From: Nautilus pompilius
Taxonomy: Eukaryota > Mollusca > Cephalopoda > Nautilida > Nautilidae
Length of the DNA: 64,000 bases
Direction of reading: 5' to 3'
Assembly: GCA_018389105.1 (NCBI GenBank)
Contig: JACATO010000628.1
Location: 53,501 to 117,500 of the forward strand
Shown piece after piece: positions 12,241 to 23,210 of the stretch. The notes under the pieces are model-generated. The model did not search any database. It was given only the letters and a program-made list of their open reading frames with translations, and was not told where the DNA came from. Made by a program: the position numbers and the translations under genes. Each line of letters begins with the position of its first letter. The first letter of the stretch is position 1.

Positions 12241-13044
12241 ATACTCTCTCTGTGACGCAGCCGACTGGCGTTTTGACGGTGAGGGCTGTAAAGCGGACAC
12301 GTGCTGTCATTTGATTTGTTGCCTTGGATGCAGTCTCTTGACAAAGCGGTCTGACATCTTAGATGGTGTGCGACACTTTCGGTTCGGAAGCTCGACAAGA
12401 AACAGCGATTTAAAATCTAAAGTCTTGTACACTTTTGCGACTTTCCACGAGGACTGAAGACCTTGGTCGAACCTTTAGAATGGCTCTCTGGATTTTCTCC
12501 TGCTCAGTGGTGTTATTTTGCTAATGTTTGCCCTCCTTTTTTTGAAGTTACGTCTCGTTACTAGTTCACTGGAGCAAGCGGGGTCACTCGAATCTTACTG
12601 GCCGTCTTCAGCCACTGGCGACTTGCATAAAACATTTTAACACACATTCATAATTCATTAATTATAAAATGTATAAACTGGAAACCGGTCATTTTAAAGT
12701 TTCTCCGCCTTCCGTGTTGATGGAGCCTGAGTCCGGTCAACTTTCTGTGCTGGTAACCAGGAAGATGCAGCTTCATTAATTGATTTCTCCGAGGAACTAC
12801 GAGCTGAATTCTGGGGATTCACAAACAAATATTTACCCATGTAACTGAAAGCATTTACCAAGTTACGAAGAAAGAATGTCTGTAGCTTTTTCAGCTCTTT
12901 CTCTGGTAAAAATTCGAAATAATGGATACTGTTGAATTCCACCATCTTTTGGCCGCTTAGATCCTAAAAAAATTAACAAAAAGTTAAAAAAAAGAACAGC
13001 AGAAACAGTCGCTGATTAAAAACGTTCTATAAAATGTTTAGATT
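12241..13044. other. Unassigned sequence
   Basis: No recognised coding or repeat family. Confidence 0.5.
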
Positions 13045-13071
13045 CAATAATAATAATAATAATAATAATAA

Positions 13072-13122
<51 letters not shown>
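13045..13122. repeat. (AAT)n microsatellite
   Basis: About 25 AAT units with one interruption (AAAAT). Confidence 0.95.
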
Positions 13123-15805
13123 TGTTATTGGCTCTGTCCATGATTATATTTCTTACACAAGGAATATTACTAGAACTCACCATGTTCCTAATACTTGCTC
13201 TTCCTTCAGATAATCAACATACATTTTTTCTATCTTTCCTTTAGTTTTTATTTTCACATTTTTAAATGTATAGTTTTATATAAAACAAATGTTAAAAGCA
13301 GGTGTCAAGTTGCAGTTTTTCCTTTAATATGTTCATTATTTACGTGTAACAGACTTTTCAAGGACGGAAGCGGAGAATTGAGAATCACGTATGTTTACAT
13401 TTCTTGAGTTTTTATAGAATTAAATCATCAGACGATAGCCCAGTTTGTTGTAACTATAGGACCAGATTCTAAACAAGACACCATTGAGAGAGTAACAGCT
13501 ATAAACCTCTTCGGTTTGTCTGTAAAACAATATTGGTCTTTTGGTTTATTTAGTCTACACAAACCATTATGACAGAGAAGAGACCGCTTAATCCAACAGA
13601 CATCGGCCTACGACTGTATTGGATTTCAGTTTAGGGTCCCGTGGCCTACAACGAAGACTTTAATAGCTTTGCTTACATAAGCAAAATAACAAACGCCATT
13701 AATTTTGGAATGAAAGCGAAACAACAACAGGTTCAATTCCTTCATCACTAATGGTAAAAGAAGAAGAAGGAGAAACGATGGGTGAACTAACTGGTAAGTG
13801 GAGTTTTGAGCAAACAACTTCTACGAAAAAAAAAACTGCTGAGCGATCATGACAACTTGATCCAGCATTTAAAAAAAAACAGAAAGAAGAGGGGGGGCTG
13901 ACCCTACTGAAGCCTGTCTCCATCTACAGAGGGGACGAAGGACGGAGTAGAGAGATATTTCTTATAGAGGAATAAACAAGCAAAAACAAAGGCGACTTAT
14001 CTTAGGAAATCGCGGGTCCTTTTAATCTCTCTCTCGCTCTCTCAGCGGTGGCGCTGTAATGGAGAGAGATGGAAAACGGGGCCTTTAAAGGAAACCGAAT
14101 CAAACCTTTCATCTTGTCTTCCTGCTGTCACTTAGATGATTTTAGACCGAAGGTCTCAGAGGGTTGCTCTGGGCGTTGGCACGCGGGACAAGAAATAAGG
14201 CTGACTAATGGCGGAGGTGGGGGGTCGGCCCTGAAAGCTTTCAAACGAATTAGGGAAGCGATATCAAAAATTTTTTTTTGAAAGAACTTTACCCATCCAT
14301 ACTTTTTATGTCTTGGCTACTGATATCACTAGATTAGTCTGGCTATGGGCACTATCGGCAAGCATAAACAGGCAGGGTCTTCCACTTCCCGTCGCCGGTT
14401 AATTTTATCTCCACATTTGTGTCATAAAGGATTTCCCGTGTGGGGGGAGGGGTCGTCATTTCCATTCACTTAATGGTTTATTGTGAATTCATCCACGGAG
14501 ATACTGAAGGCGGAATACGACAACGCGCGCCATCTATGCAGCGGTTCACAAAACTGCCGTCTGGATCACCGAAGATTCCCCTAAAAAAGAAAAAAAAAAT
14601 GGAAGAGTTTTTCCGGTCTTTTGGTTAGCAGGTGCGCCGAGAAAAAAGGGGGCAGCAGGGTCGTGTAAGTTGTTTCAGCCTTTTTTCCTCTCTTCCTGTC
14701 CCCGCACCAAAGGAGCTGAAGATTCGAGGTAAGGGCTAGAACCGTGGCGAGATTTCGCTTTACTAGAGCGAAGCCTCGGGGTCAGCAGACGACAGTAACT
14801 AGGAGCGGTAGACAGGTCCCCCCCCGGCTAAATATTCCAGGAAGATACATGCTCCCTCCCGAATGCGTCTTCGTTTCGCTTGCAGTTCGGCGACGTTTCA
14901 GTTCCCAGTTTTCTTCGGCGCAGTCCCCTTGCGTCAGATAGAAGACCAAGACCGCCTTCTTGTATTAAGGTGTCGGACGTTCAGGTGGGCGAACGCTCGC
15001 CAAATCGCAGCCCGAGCCGCTCTCAAATGCTCCAGGCCGTGCCTGCACACCCAGTGTGGATGGTGTGGCTGAACACGAGTGAGAAGAAGCAAAACGGAAA
15101 CAACGTGGACACCTGACTGCGTTTACTGTACGAAAAACTTGAATAAAATAATCGATATTCCTGGGAAAAGAAAAAAAAAAGAACTGATGGGCTACAGATA
15201 CTCCTACCTTGATAAAACTCCAAGACGACAGAATAACTCTTTCATACTCGTACGATGATCTGGATGGAAATTTTCAAATCACAGCTAAAAAATCAAAGAA
15301 TTACACTTTCATCCATCATCTCTGAATAGAATTTTTCTTGTTTTAACTTTCGCTAAATTATCATACAAATACGTGCAAATGAAGCCGTTATCAAATATCT
15401 CCAGCTTTCCCGCTGGAAGGGTACTGCTGCAGTTTCTTTGGTTACCTAACCTCTCGTCACTCGGCTGGTCGTCTTCTCTTTAAGTCTGCCGGTCACGGCG
15501 GAGACTCTCGTCAAACCATCACAACATCCTTAAAGTTTCCAATGAAGCTTCTTTTCGTGCTAGACTGATTGCTCTCCCTTTGTGAGACGTGGCACCGTGC
15601 CATGGATACTTATTACTTCACCGGTGGTTTTACCAGACCAAACATAGTCGACAAGGATTTTCACCAAAACCAGAAAACAGAAATAAGGCCGCTTTGCTCT
15701 CTAAGTCGAGACTTTTCCTGAAGAGGGGCTTCTGACTTGTTTCCCAGAATGCAGTTTGTTTACATCCTTTTCGAACGTCGTGGCATCGTGACCGTTTTAA
15801 GAATC
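13123..15805. other. Unassigned sequence
   Basis: AT-rich to about 13,900, then more balanced with CpG-containing stretches (about 14,640-15,110). Several short open frames on both strands have no recognised domain. Confidence 0.5.
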
Positions 15806-15807
15806 GG

Positions 15808-15821
15808 CCAGCAGAGGGAAG
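15808..15821 (+). promoter_or_regulatory. CTCF-like core with one mismatch
   Basis: CCAGCAGAGGGAAG fits the bilaterian CTCF core CCASYAGRKGGCRS except for one C-to-A change. This is sequence match only. Confidence 0.25.
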
Positions 15822-16155
15822 CTAGAAGACGACAACGCCCCCCCCCCGCCACTCCGCGAATAAAGTTTTGCTTCTAATTGTTTTTCCATAACTATAAGTA
15901 TCAGGGCGTTCCGGAGTTTGTCACTTGTGTCATGAATCTCCTCGGCAGTTATGCAACTTGATAGCTATATAGGATCGCTCTTAGCAGTGCCTGCTAGACA
16001 AAGGAGAGTCTTCAAACGTGTTTATCTGCGATACTAGTTACAGGATATCAGGATTGCGAAGGAAGAAACGTCTTTCCCCTCGACATAGACTCGGCCCTGT
16101 TCTCTCGCGTGTTTTTTCCAGGTTATCGCGCTGGCCGTGTGTCAGTCAGTCGTCG

Positions 16156-16233
16156 ATGTGTAAGGCAGTTAGTTGCGGTTGGACTAGAAATGCTGTACAG
16201 CTAAATGATCTGAACCGTGAATCATCAATGGTG
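16156..16233 (+). CDS. Candidate 5' coding exon ending at a consensus splice donor
   Basis: ATG at 16,156 opens a frame that begins MCKAVSCGWTRN and runs to TCAATGGTG|GTAAGT, a near-perfect donor at 16,234. The Cys-x(3)-Cys start recalls the beginning of THAP-type zinc fingers, but the following THAP residues are not in this short stretch. No acceptor exon was identified, so this could equally be chance. Treat it as a hypothesis about a first exon. Confidence 0.2.
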
Positions 16234-16392
16234 GTAAGTTACAAGTCAGATAAGAATAGGCGGGAGAGGGGAGGAGAATTTGGCGTTTTCCTTAATTAGA
16301 ATCGGCGCTAAAAATAAAGGTGGGAAAATCGTTTTCAAGATTTTCCCTCGTTCTAAGTAAGAAACAAGCTCAACGTAATAAGGGAACACCGC

Positions 16393-16394
16393 AT

Positions 16395-16434
<40 letters not shown>

Positions 16435-16436
16435 CA
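16393..16436. repeat. (CT)n microsatellite
   Basis: CT tract with one CC interruption. Confidence 0.95.
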
Positions 16437-17070
16437 TGTGGATCTATACAGATAATCAGCGCTTGTAGGTGATATAACTAGGGTGAAAACTGATGATGGT
16501 ATACTTTGGTCTTAAATCATCTGACGGGAAATTTACGATTTACATTATGAAACATACCTTTCTGAGAGCCTCCGTAATTACATATACGGACGGGCTAAAT
16601 GCTGATCTAGAAGAGTTATCCTGTAAGCTTTGAACCCATTGGTTAAATCCGTGTACTAACTGATTATACTAAATCCTATTCAGGTTCCGGCAACACCAAA
16701 GCACTAAAACCGACTTTCTTGGTAATAAGAAGTCTAAACAAAGCATTTCAACGCAAAAAAGGTGATGCCAATCCAGTGCACCTTTTCTTGCCGTAAACTG
16801 ACTGTAAAAAGTTCTACTGAATCGACAGAAGATACGTCATTTCATGCAGTTTCTTGCGCATCACATATATGACATATCAGTAATATGGCGGCTTTCAACG
16901 TAAATACGTCCGGCTGTCTCGCCACGTGGATAGAATTTACACGGGATGCAATATATATATATTTTTTTTTCATCTGGTTCCGGCTATCACTTTGACGTAG
17001 CAAAAATTACGTTACAGTTCTATAGTTTAAACCGAATGCCTTTTAACAGGTATAAACGTATAAATAACTT
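16437..17070. other. Unassigned sequence
   Basis: Nothing recognised apart from a short TA/T-rich patch at 16,950-16,970. Confidence 0.5.
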
Positions 17071-17071
17071 C

Positions 17072-17350
17072 TTGTCGTGGAACCTCTGTCCCGACTTTCG
17101 AGGTTCGAGGACATCTCACCGCTAAGCTAGAAGGGAAAGGTGTAGTTTGTCGACCGCCGTGACCACTGAGGCTACCCAGGTGCATTGGGGAGGGGTCGGC
17201 GACAGAACCCACCTCACATGTACCCGGAAAACACCACACGGCCGGCTGGAAGACTATGTCAAGGAGGTACGCCAAAGATAGCGGGTTCCCACCAAGATCT
17301 GAACTTGGACTCTCAACTTCCCAGTAAGCCACCAACCGCCCTCATAAATA
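17072..17350 (-). repeat. Composite element with two tRNA-like heads
   Basis: On the minus strand, TGGCTTACTGG (17,331-17,321) fits the polymerase III A box and GTTCAGATC (17,304-17,296) is a B-box-like match 17 bases on. About 200 bp further along the same strand, TAGCTTAGCGG (17,129-17,119) looks like a tRNA D-arm, followed by an anticodon-arm-like CTCGAAAGTCGGGA and a T-arm-like GAGGTTCCACG (17,086-17,076). Both halves lie in one orientation, as in dimeric tRNA-derived SINEs. An open frame across it is incidental. Confidence 0.5.
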
Positions 17351-18166
17351 ACCCTAAACGACCACAGGCTCTAATGCGTGTTAGTGATGAAAAGTCATCC
17401 TTAATCTTACTCATTTTCTACAACAAATTTATCCCTTTTTATTCTAAAAGCTTTTGCTCTGCGGCTTTTATGCTTTCAGTGAATTAATTTGATTTTTTTT
17501 TTTCTTGCACACTTAAGGAATTTACAGATAAGAACGCTTTCCTGAACCGTCCTCCGAAAAAAAAGGAGCTGTTCAGCGTTGACGTCACGAGAGAACTAGC
17601 CTTTTCGCAGCTCTGACCGGTCCCGTCATCAGTCGGTAGCTTTCGCGGGCCGATAATGGCGATAAGTGAACACACGATGACAGTCTGAGTGAATATGATG
17701 AAAGCACAAGGAGTTTTATTTCCCCAAGGGGTATCTGGGTCTGGCTGTTATCTCGCGTCTTAAACGAAAGTCGCTGGCTGGGCGTGTGTAAGGTGAAAAC
17801 GTCTTTGTGGAGCACCGTGCGCTTTTAGGATCTTTCACTGCTGTGTATTATGATTCGGTTTCGACGATAAAATTACAAATCTCAAATTATCCGACAAGTA
17901 TAAGAAATATAACTGAATAATCTCCAGCCAGGGAGAGTAAGAAAGGTAGCGAGTGACGTACCAGCACTTTACACAAGATTGACATTCCGCTGAACTTACC
18001 CACAGACACATTCTTAGTTATGGTGACAGATTATTAATATATATAATAGCTGCCATTGGTTAAATGGATTGTTTATTCCGCTTTAAATTTAGTTCACACA
18101 CTTACAGGTGAGGGGCGGTGCTATCCCAAGCTTCGAAGCTGCTTCATAGTCATTCCTGCTGGCGCC

Positions 18167-18171
<5 letters not shown>
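17351..18171. other. Unassigned sequence with one CRE palindrome
   Basis: No coding family recognised. TGACGTCA occurs at 17,580-17,587. Confidence 0.5.

Positions 18172-18202
<31 letters not shown>
18172..18202. repeat. (GA)n microsatellite
   Basis: Perfect GA run of about 31 bp. Confidence 0.95.
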
Positions 18203-18204
<2 letters not shown>

Positions 18205-18973
18205 AATGCGTTCCACGTCAGCAAGAGTGTGGAAGCCGGTTCTGACGTCACACGTTGTTCTGGTGGCGTTCCGAGAGAAGACTAAGTATTAATGAAGCAT
18301 AAAACAAATGAAGAGCGAGCATAATAACCGGTTAAATAATGTTGAGGTCCACCAGTTTAAAAGAAAAAAAAACTAATTAAACAGATAGGCATTCATTCTC
18401 TGAGTTCGCCTACTTTTGGTTGTCGCGCTTCGCTATATTTGGCGCTGTTAAAAGACCGGAGACTTTCTACCACACAACTAATTATAAGGTTTCAAACCCG
18501 ATAATTTGCTCTTAGTAGACGTTAAAAATAAACTGAAAATTCTTTCATTGTTCTGTGATTCTCACTTTTTATGTTTTTCTTTTCAATGTTCGCCAAAGCA
18601 ACCGAATTGTTATTCGCGTAATAAAAATGTTTAAAGTGTGCGAATTAACTGCAGATGGCGTGAACATGATCTGGAGAAAGGTGTGGCATTTTAATATTCC
18701 GGGGTTAGTGCGAGTGCTGAGAATCCTGCCGCACTAACTCAACCAAAGGTATTACAGCTGTAAACAAACAATAGCTGTGTTTGTACAGGGGAAGGCTCGA
18801 CTGCAGCTTGAACCACGGACTTTACTCGACTTGTAAGAGGATATAATTTTTCCTTCCTTTAGGCGTGAGACGGTAACACTGTGAAGGGCAGCAAACCGGT
18901 CGTGTTACTTAGTAACGCGTGAACTTCGTATTTAAAAAACGGAAAAGAAGAATCTGAACCCTGGTGCGAGGAG
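18203..18973. other. Unassigned sequence with one CRE palindrome
   Basis: TGACGTCA occurs at 18,243-18,250. A minus-strand T-arm-like GTGGTTCAAGC near 18,815 may be a SINE scrap. Nothing else recognised. Confidence 0.45.
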
Positions 18974-19091
18974 ACTCTCTCTCTCTCTCTCCATCTCTCT
19001 CTCTCCTCTCTCTCTCTCTCTCCATCTCTCTCTCTCTCTCTCTCCCATCTCTCTCTCCATATCTCTCTCTCTCTCTCCCATCTCTCTCTCA

Positions 19092-19135
<44 letters not shown>

Positions 19136-19190
19136 TCTCTCTCTCCCATCTCTCTCTCATATCTCTCTCTCTCTCTCTCTCTCCATATCT

Positions 19191-19281
<91 letters not shown>

Positions 19282-19321
19282 TCCATCTCTCTCTCTCTCT
19301 CTCTCCCATCTCTCTCTCTCT
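18974..19321. repeat. About 350-bp polypyrimidine (CT)n tract
   Basis: CT repeats broken only by CCATC, CCCATC, ATATC and TATC motifs, giving a near-continuous pyrimidine strand. The CCAT-type interruptions recur at irregular short intervals, so the tract is a set of nested duplications. Long Leu/Ser and Arg/Glu open frames across it are artefacts. Such mirror-like tracts can form triplex (H-) DNA. Confidence 0.95.
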
Positions 19322-20620
19322 AAATTGTTGTCGTTTTTCTTCAGCGTAGGACTTTAATTTGGCATGACGAATGCAGCACGCGCGTGCTCTGGAGAAGCTA
19401 AAAAGTCCATTTTTGGCCGGTGCCTATAACAACGGCAAAATATCGTCATGCGAATTATCAGCGCATTCCACCGCCAACAGGCAGGGCGAACCTTTATCGG
19501 AAACACTATTCGATCTGGAAGCCAACTCCTACGATTTAAAAAAAAAGAAGAAAAAGACGTCTACGCCGACTTCTGACAGAAAGAAAAACAGTTAGTTACA
19601 GGATGCAGTAAAAAAAAAAAAACAAACAAAAACGAGACACCCTAACCACAGAGTTTGAAATGATGACGTCACCCTCTCGTGATTATCAAGGACCAGTGGG
19701 TGCAGAGAACTAAGTCTAGATCTTTCACATCTTGCTTTCCTTCCTCCTCGTTGATGCTGCTCCTAATTTAAGAAAAGAACTGTCCAGAACTCGTTTCTGA
19801 TGTTGATTTCCATTTTTTCGCAAATTTTGGATAATTTCGGCGAGGGCCAAGAAAAGGAAAATAATGGCAGATAACAACAGCTTGTGTTACAAGACAAGGA
19901 ACTGAATAAATGTCGCATTCAGGCGCCGTTCTTTCCTTTTTCTTTAAGCACATTTAAAACAGCGCTGCTGGAAGCTGCTGATGTTGCTCGCTAAACTGAA
20001 ATGTGCGACATAGTATTTAAGCAAGCGGTAAAACTTTACGTAACACTTAACGATAATAAGACTGTTTTCCGGCTCTTCTGGACCCAGTTACCTATTGAAA
20101 CAATGTACAGAAGAACATGGAGAAAATCTGTCTTCAGCTCAGCCCTTTCCTATCTAAACTTCCGACTTGTGGACGCTCCTTTCGCCCCAGCTTTATATCG
20201 CACAGATACGATTCGCGACTCCGATATTAGCAACATTTTAAATATTTATGATGAAACCATTCGATTGTAGAGAGAGGCCAGCTTCTTAGAGATTATTCCC
20301 AAAAGCATCTTTCTTTAATGTATTTCTAAAAAAAAAAAGAAAGAAGTTTTTTCTCCAAATTATCTGCTAAATTTAAAGAATGTTTACAGGATGCGCATAT
20401 TTTAATTTTATGTATTAATCTCGTGTTTTTCTTCCGATCCTGAGATTTGGCCGTTCGTAAATTATATTAAAGCTAGTCTCGCGGTTGATGTGAAATAAAC
20501 GTTTTCACTTTCCTTTTAAAAAGTAAGTTGATTTCAGCATACGGAGAATTCTACAAGGTAGACAACTCTAGTGAAGAAGTTTAGCGCTGTCGATTTGCTG
20601 CCCAATCCTGCGACATGTGG
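19322..20620. other. Unassigned sequence
   Basis: No recognised gene. TGACGTCA at 19,664-19,671, with A-runs near 19,540 and 19,610. Confidence 0.5.
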
Positions 20621-20621
20621 T

Positions 20622-20818
20622 GTCTGGCTCTTCCGACTTCGGCAGGAAAATCCCTACTAGAGCACTTTGTTTTTAGATGTGAAGAGAAAGAACCCATACG
20701 AGAAGAAACCATCCCGGGAAGAATTTTAAAGCTGAACCGTACCTACGGGAATCGAAGTCCGATTCTCACGTTTTCATTATCTAGTAAACTAACTACTGGA
20801 CTACCGCGCCGCTCGCTC
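20622..20818 (-). repeat. tRNA-derived SINE, family S, copy 2
   Basis: Minus-strand head with GTAGTCCAGTAGTTAG (A-box region) and ACTTCGATTCCCG (B-box region), then a body ending ACATCTAAAAACAAAG, CTAGTAGGGATTTTC. The same body is found at 27.4, 32.7, 42.1, 42.9 and 58.9 kb. It keeps a near-complete tRNA-like head, including an anticodon-arm region. Confidence 0.75.
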
Positions 20819-20829
20819 AAGAAATGAAA

Positions 20830-22085
20830 GAGGAACGAAAGAAAAATCAAACAATTCTGTAAGTTCTTACTATATATTTTTTTAATACTTCCTAAGAAGA
20901 TAAGAAAGTAGAATAAAAGTTGATATCTGGTATAATAAAACCCTAAGGAAATACAACTGTCAAAAATGTGACTTGTAATTTAAAGGTTTTACTATATACA
21001 TACATCCCTTTATCGTCCGGAATCGACCAGAAAAATTATAAATAATAAAGAATTTTGCATTGTAGAAATGTTTATTCCTGGAAGATTTAGTAGAATTCTT
21101 GTACCTGGATGTATAAAGTAAGAAACAAGCGTTATGGACGGGTGAGATATCCAGGGAATGCGCAGTTATCCCTCCTCTCCGCTAATAGATTAAAGATCCC
21201 GACCTGTGACATCAATTGTTTCGTGCGTTATTTATGCGTAGATGGTTTCTTAACTTGCGTACACAAATATATGTATTCAGTATCTCCCATTTCAAAAGCA
21301 AATCAATGTAATACATCTGATGCAGCTGAGAACTGTGCGTGCAAACATAACAATGTCTGAGCTTCCGGAGAAAAAGTTGTTTTATCTTCAGCCAAAACGA
21401 GGAATCGTCATTTTTAATATTTTTTAAAACGCCATCACTGCTGATAACGGCGAACACCAGTTTGACTAAAAGACGGAAACAGGACGGACGGATGCTTTCT
21501 CTTAGAACCTTTATGGAATTTCTTTCTTTCTTCTCTATCTTTAAACGCGACTGTTTTCTGATGACCTTTGACCGTTGGCACCTGAGCAATTATTAACAAA
21601 ATAGGTTTGGACTTCTTCTCGTAACAAGCAGACTTCAGCAGAACACTTAAAATTACCAGCAAACCGATTGCATGATAAACACATGGGATTTAAATTTGGT
21701 CGCCCTTTGTCGTGAGAAAAAAAATAAGAGAGTTTCATATATATTATGAGTTGGACATGAGAATTCATCGTGAAGCTCTTTGGCAAGCCTCTTAGGGTTT
21801 GTTTTTTTTTAAAATTTTTTGTACTCGTTCCTCGATCACGGCATCCAGGAGTCCATGGAAACGTAGCCGAAATCCTGACGCTACCAACATCGTAGATTTT
21901 AATTAACTTTCTCTTTAAAGTAAGGATATGGGTCTGAAAAAGAAAAGGTGATGTATGTGATGTTTTCAGAAACAGCACCGAGGTTGGAGCAGACCATTTT
22001 TAGAAAACTATCCATGTCCCCAGCACTCTGTAACAATTATCATAAGGAATTTGGTGACGATAAATTTTATTTGTTTTCATTTTTA
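20830..22085. other. Unassigned AT-rich sequence
   Basis: No recognised motif. It could hold the eroded 3' part of the CR1-like fossil next to it, but no block could be identified. Confidence 0.4.
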
Positions 22086-22089
22086 CCGA

Positions 22090-22612
22090 TCATGCGAATG
22101 ATTTAGATCGGCCTAAAACACCCTCACTAACCTTGCCGAACGTTAATGTAATCTTTGCATACGAAAATAGCGGGGGACCGAGAACATATATGTGACGCAC
22201 CCCCCCAAACTTGTAACTGGTCTCTCTTTAACCATCAAGCACTGTTATCTATTTTGCAAGTGGTCCTCCATCTATAATTACCATTTACCATTTTACGACC
22301 GACTTTTGATTTTGTTAATAATCCTTCATGTGGAATCGTATCAAACGCCTTTGTGAGATATAAACAAATAACAACTATTCAATTACTCTCATCTGTGCCG
22401 CTTGTAACGTCTCCGACACCTGTCTGGTAAGATCGCATTTTCGGAAAAACCGTGTAGACGGCTTGGGTTTTTTGTTTTTAAATTGCAGAATCTCCTTTTT
22501 TTTTTCGATAAAGTTTATAACAGTTTTCCCTCCTCTGATGTCACGCTAATTGGCCTATAATACCCCAAAACGCTCTTGCTTCCTTTCTTAAATATTCACT
22601 TTTTCCCAATGA
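22090..22612 (-). pseudogene. CR1/jockey-like non-LTR reverse transcriptase fossil
   Basis: Read on the minus strand, RT blocks appear in order across several frames. They are IFKKGSKS then YYRPISVTSEEGKTV (about 22,600-22,515), a short block with RSYQTGVGDVTSGTDESN, and VVICLYLTKAFDTIPHEGLL (about 22,377-22,318). The last two are a KVGRKMVNG.YRWRT region and a degraded GPLLF/FADD region (about 22,190-22,110). IFKKG..-NYRPIS..S and KAFD.(V/I)PH are diagnostic of CR1/L2/jockey-type non-LTR elements. Stops and indels throughout show an old, inactive copy. The N-terminal endonuclease and the thumb were not found. Confidence 0.75.
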
Positions 22613-22627
22613 GCCTTCAGTGTTTTA

Positions 22628-22646
22628 GTAATAATAATAATAATAA
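22628..22646. repeat. Short (AAT)n run
   Basis: Five AAT units inside or next to the RT fossil. Confidence 0.7.
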
Positions 22647-22649
22647 CAA

Positions 22650-23204
22650 CATTTTAGGCATTTTAAAATCCATTTACACCTTTTTGTTTCAACAAATCCC
22701 TTTTCGTATGTTTCCCCTATGTATAAGGCGCTGATGTATCGCAGAACTGACTTTTTCAGCTGTTACCGTTCTCTCACACTGACAAGAACCATCTAACTTC
22801 GCCTCTTTTCGTCACGTGATGTGCTGGACCCCAAATCTGATTTTAAACATTTAAGAAGAAAACTGACATAAGCGCCGACGTCGAGCCATTCATCGGTGTC
22901 GCATTACTGCCGACATTATAAATGACGTTATTATTTATGGAAAGGAAAAGCCTCTCGACTTATCCACTTCTTTGTTTGTGGTTTTATTAAAGCATCTTTT
23001 GATTTACAGTCCTATAAAATCAAATCTAGTGACGTGTTTTCCGCGGGAAACGGCACGAGCGTAAGCCATGGGTTTAAACATCTCTCGTTTCCGCTCCACG
23101 TGGTCCTTACGCTAATCGCGGGTTAACAACAAATGGCATACAACAAATACATTCCGGGATCGCTTTCGCACCTGTAAACGAAACATGCGCAGGTAGCTGA
23201 AAGA
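22650..23204. other. Unassigned sequence 5' of the young retrotransposon
   Basis: Target-side DNA of the truncated element that follows. No gene recognised. Confidence 0.5.
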
Positions 23205-23210
23205 GTTCCG

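Noticed and set aside
17027..17335. 102-codon minus-strand frame
   Set aside because: It lies across the two tRNA-like heads and has no protein domain.
18859..19323. Leu/Ser-rich and Arg/Glu-rich frames
   Set aside because: Direct translation of the CT/GA tract.
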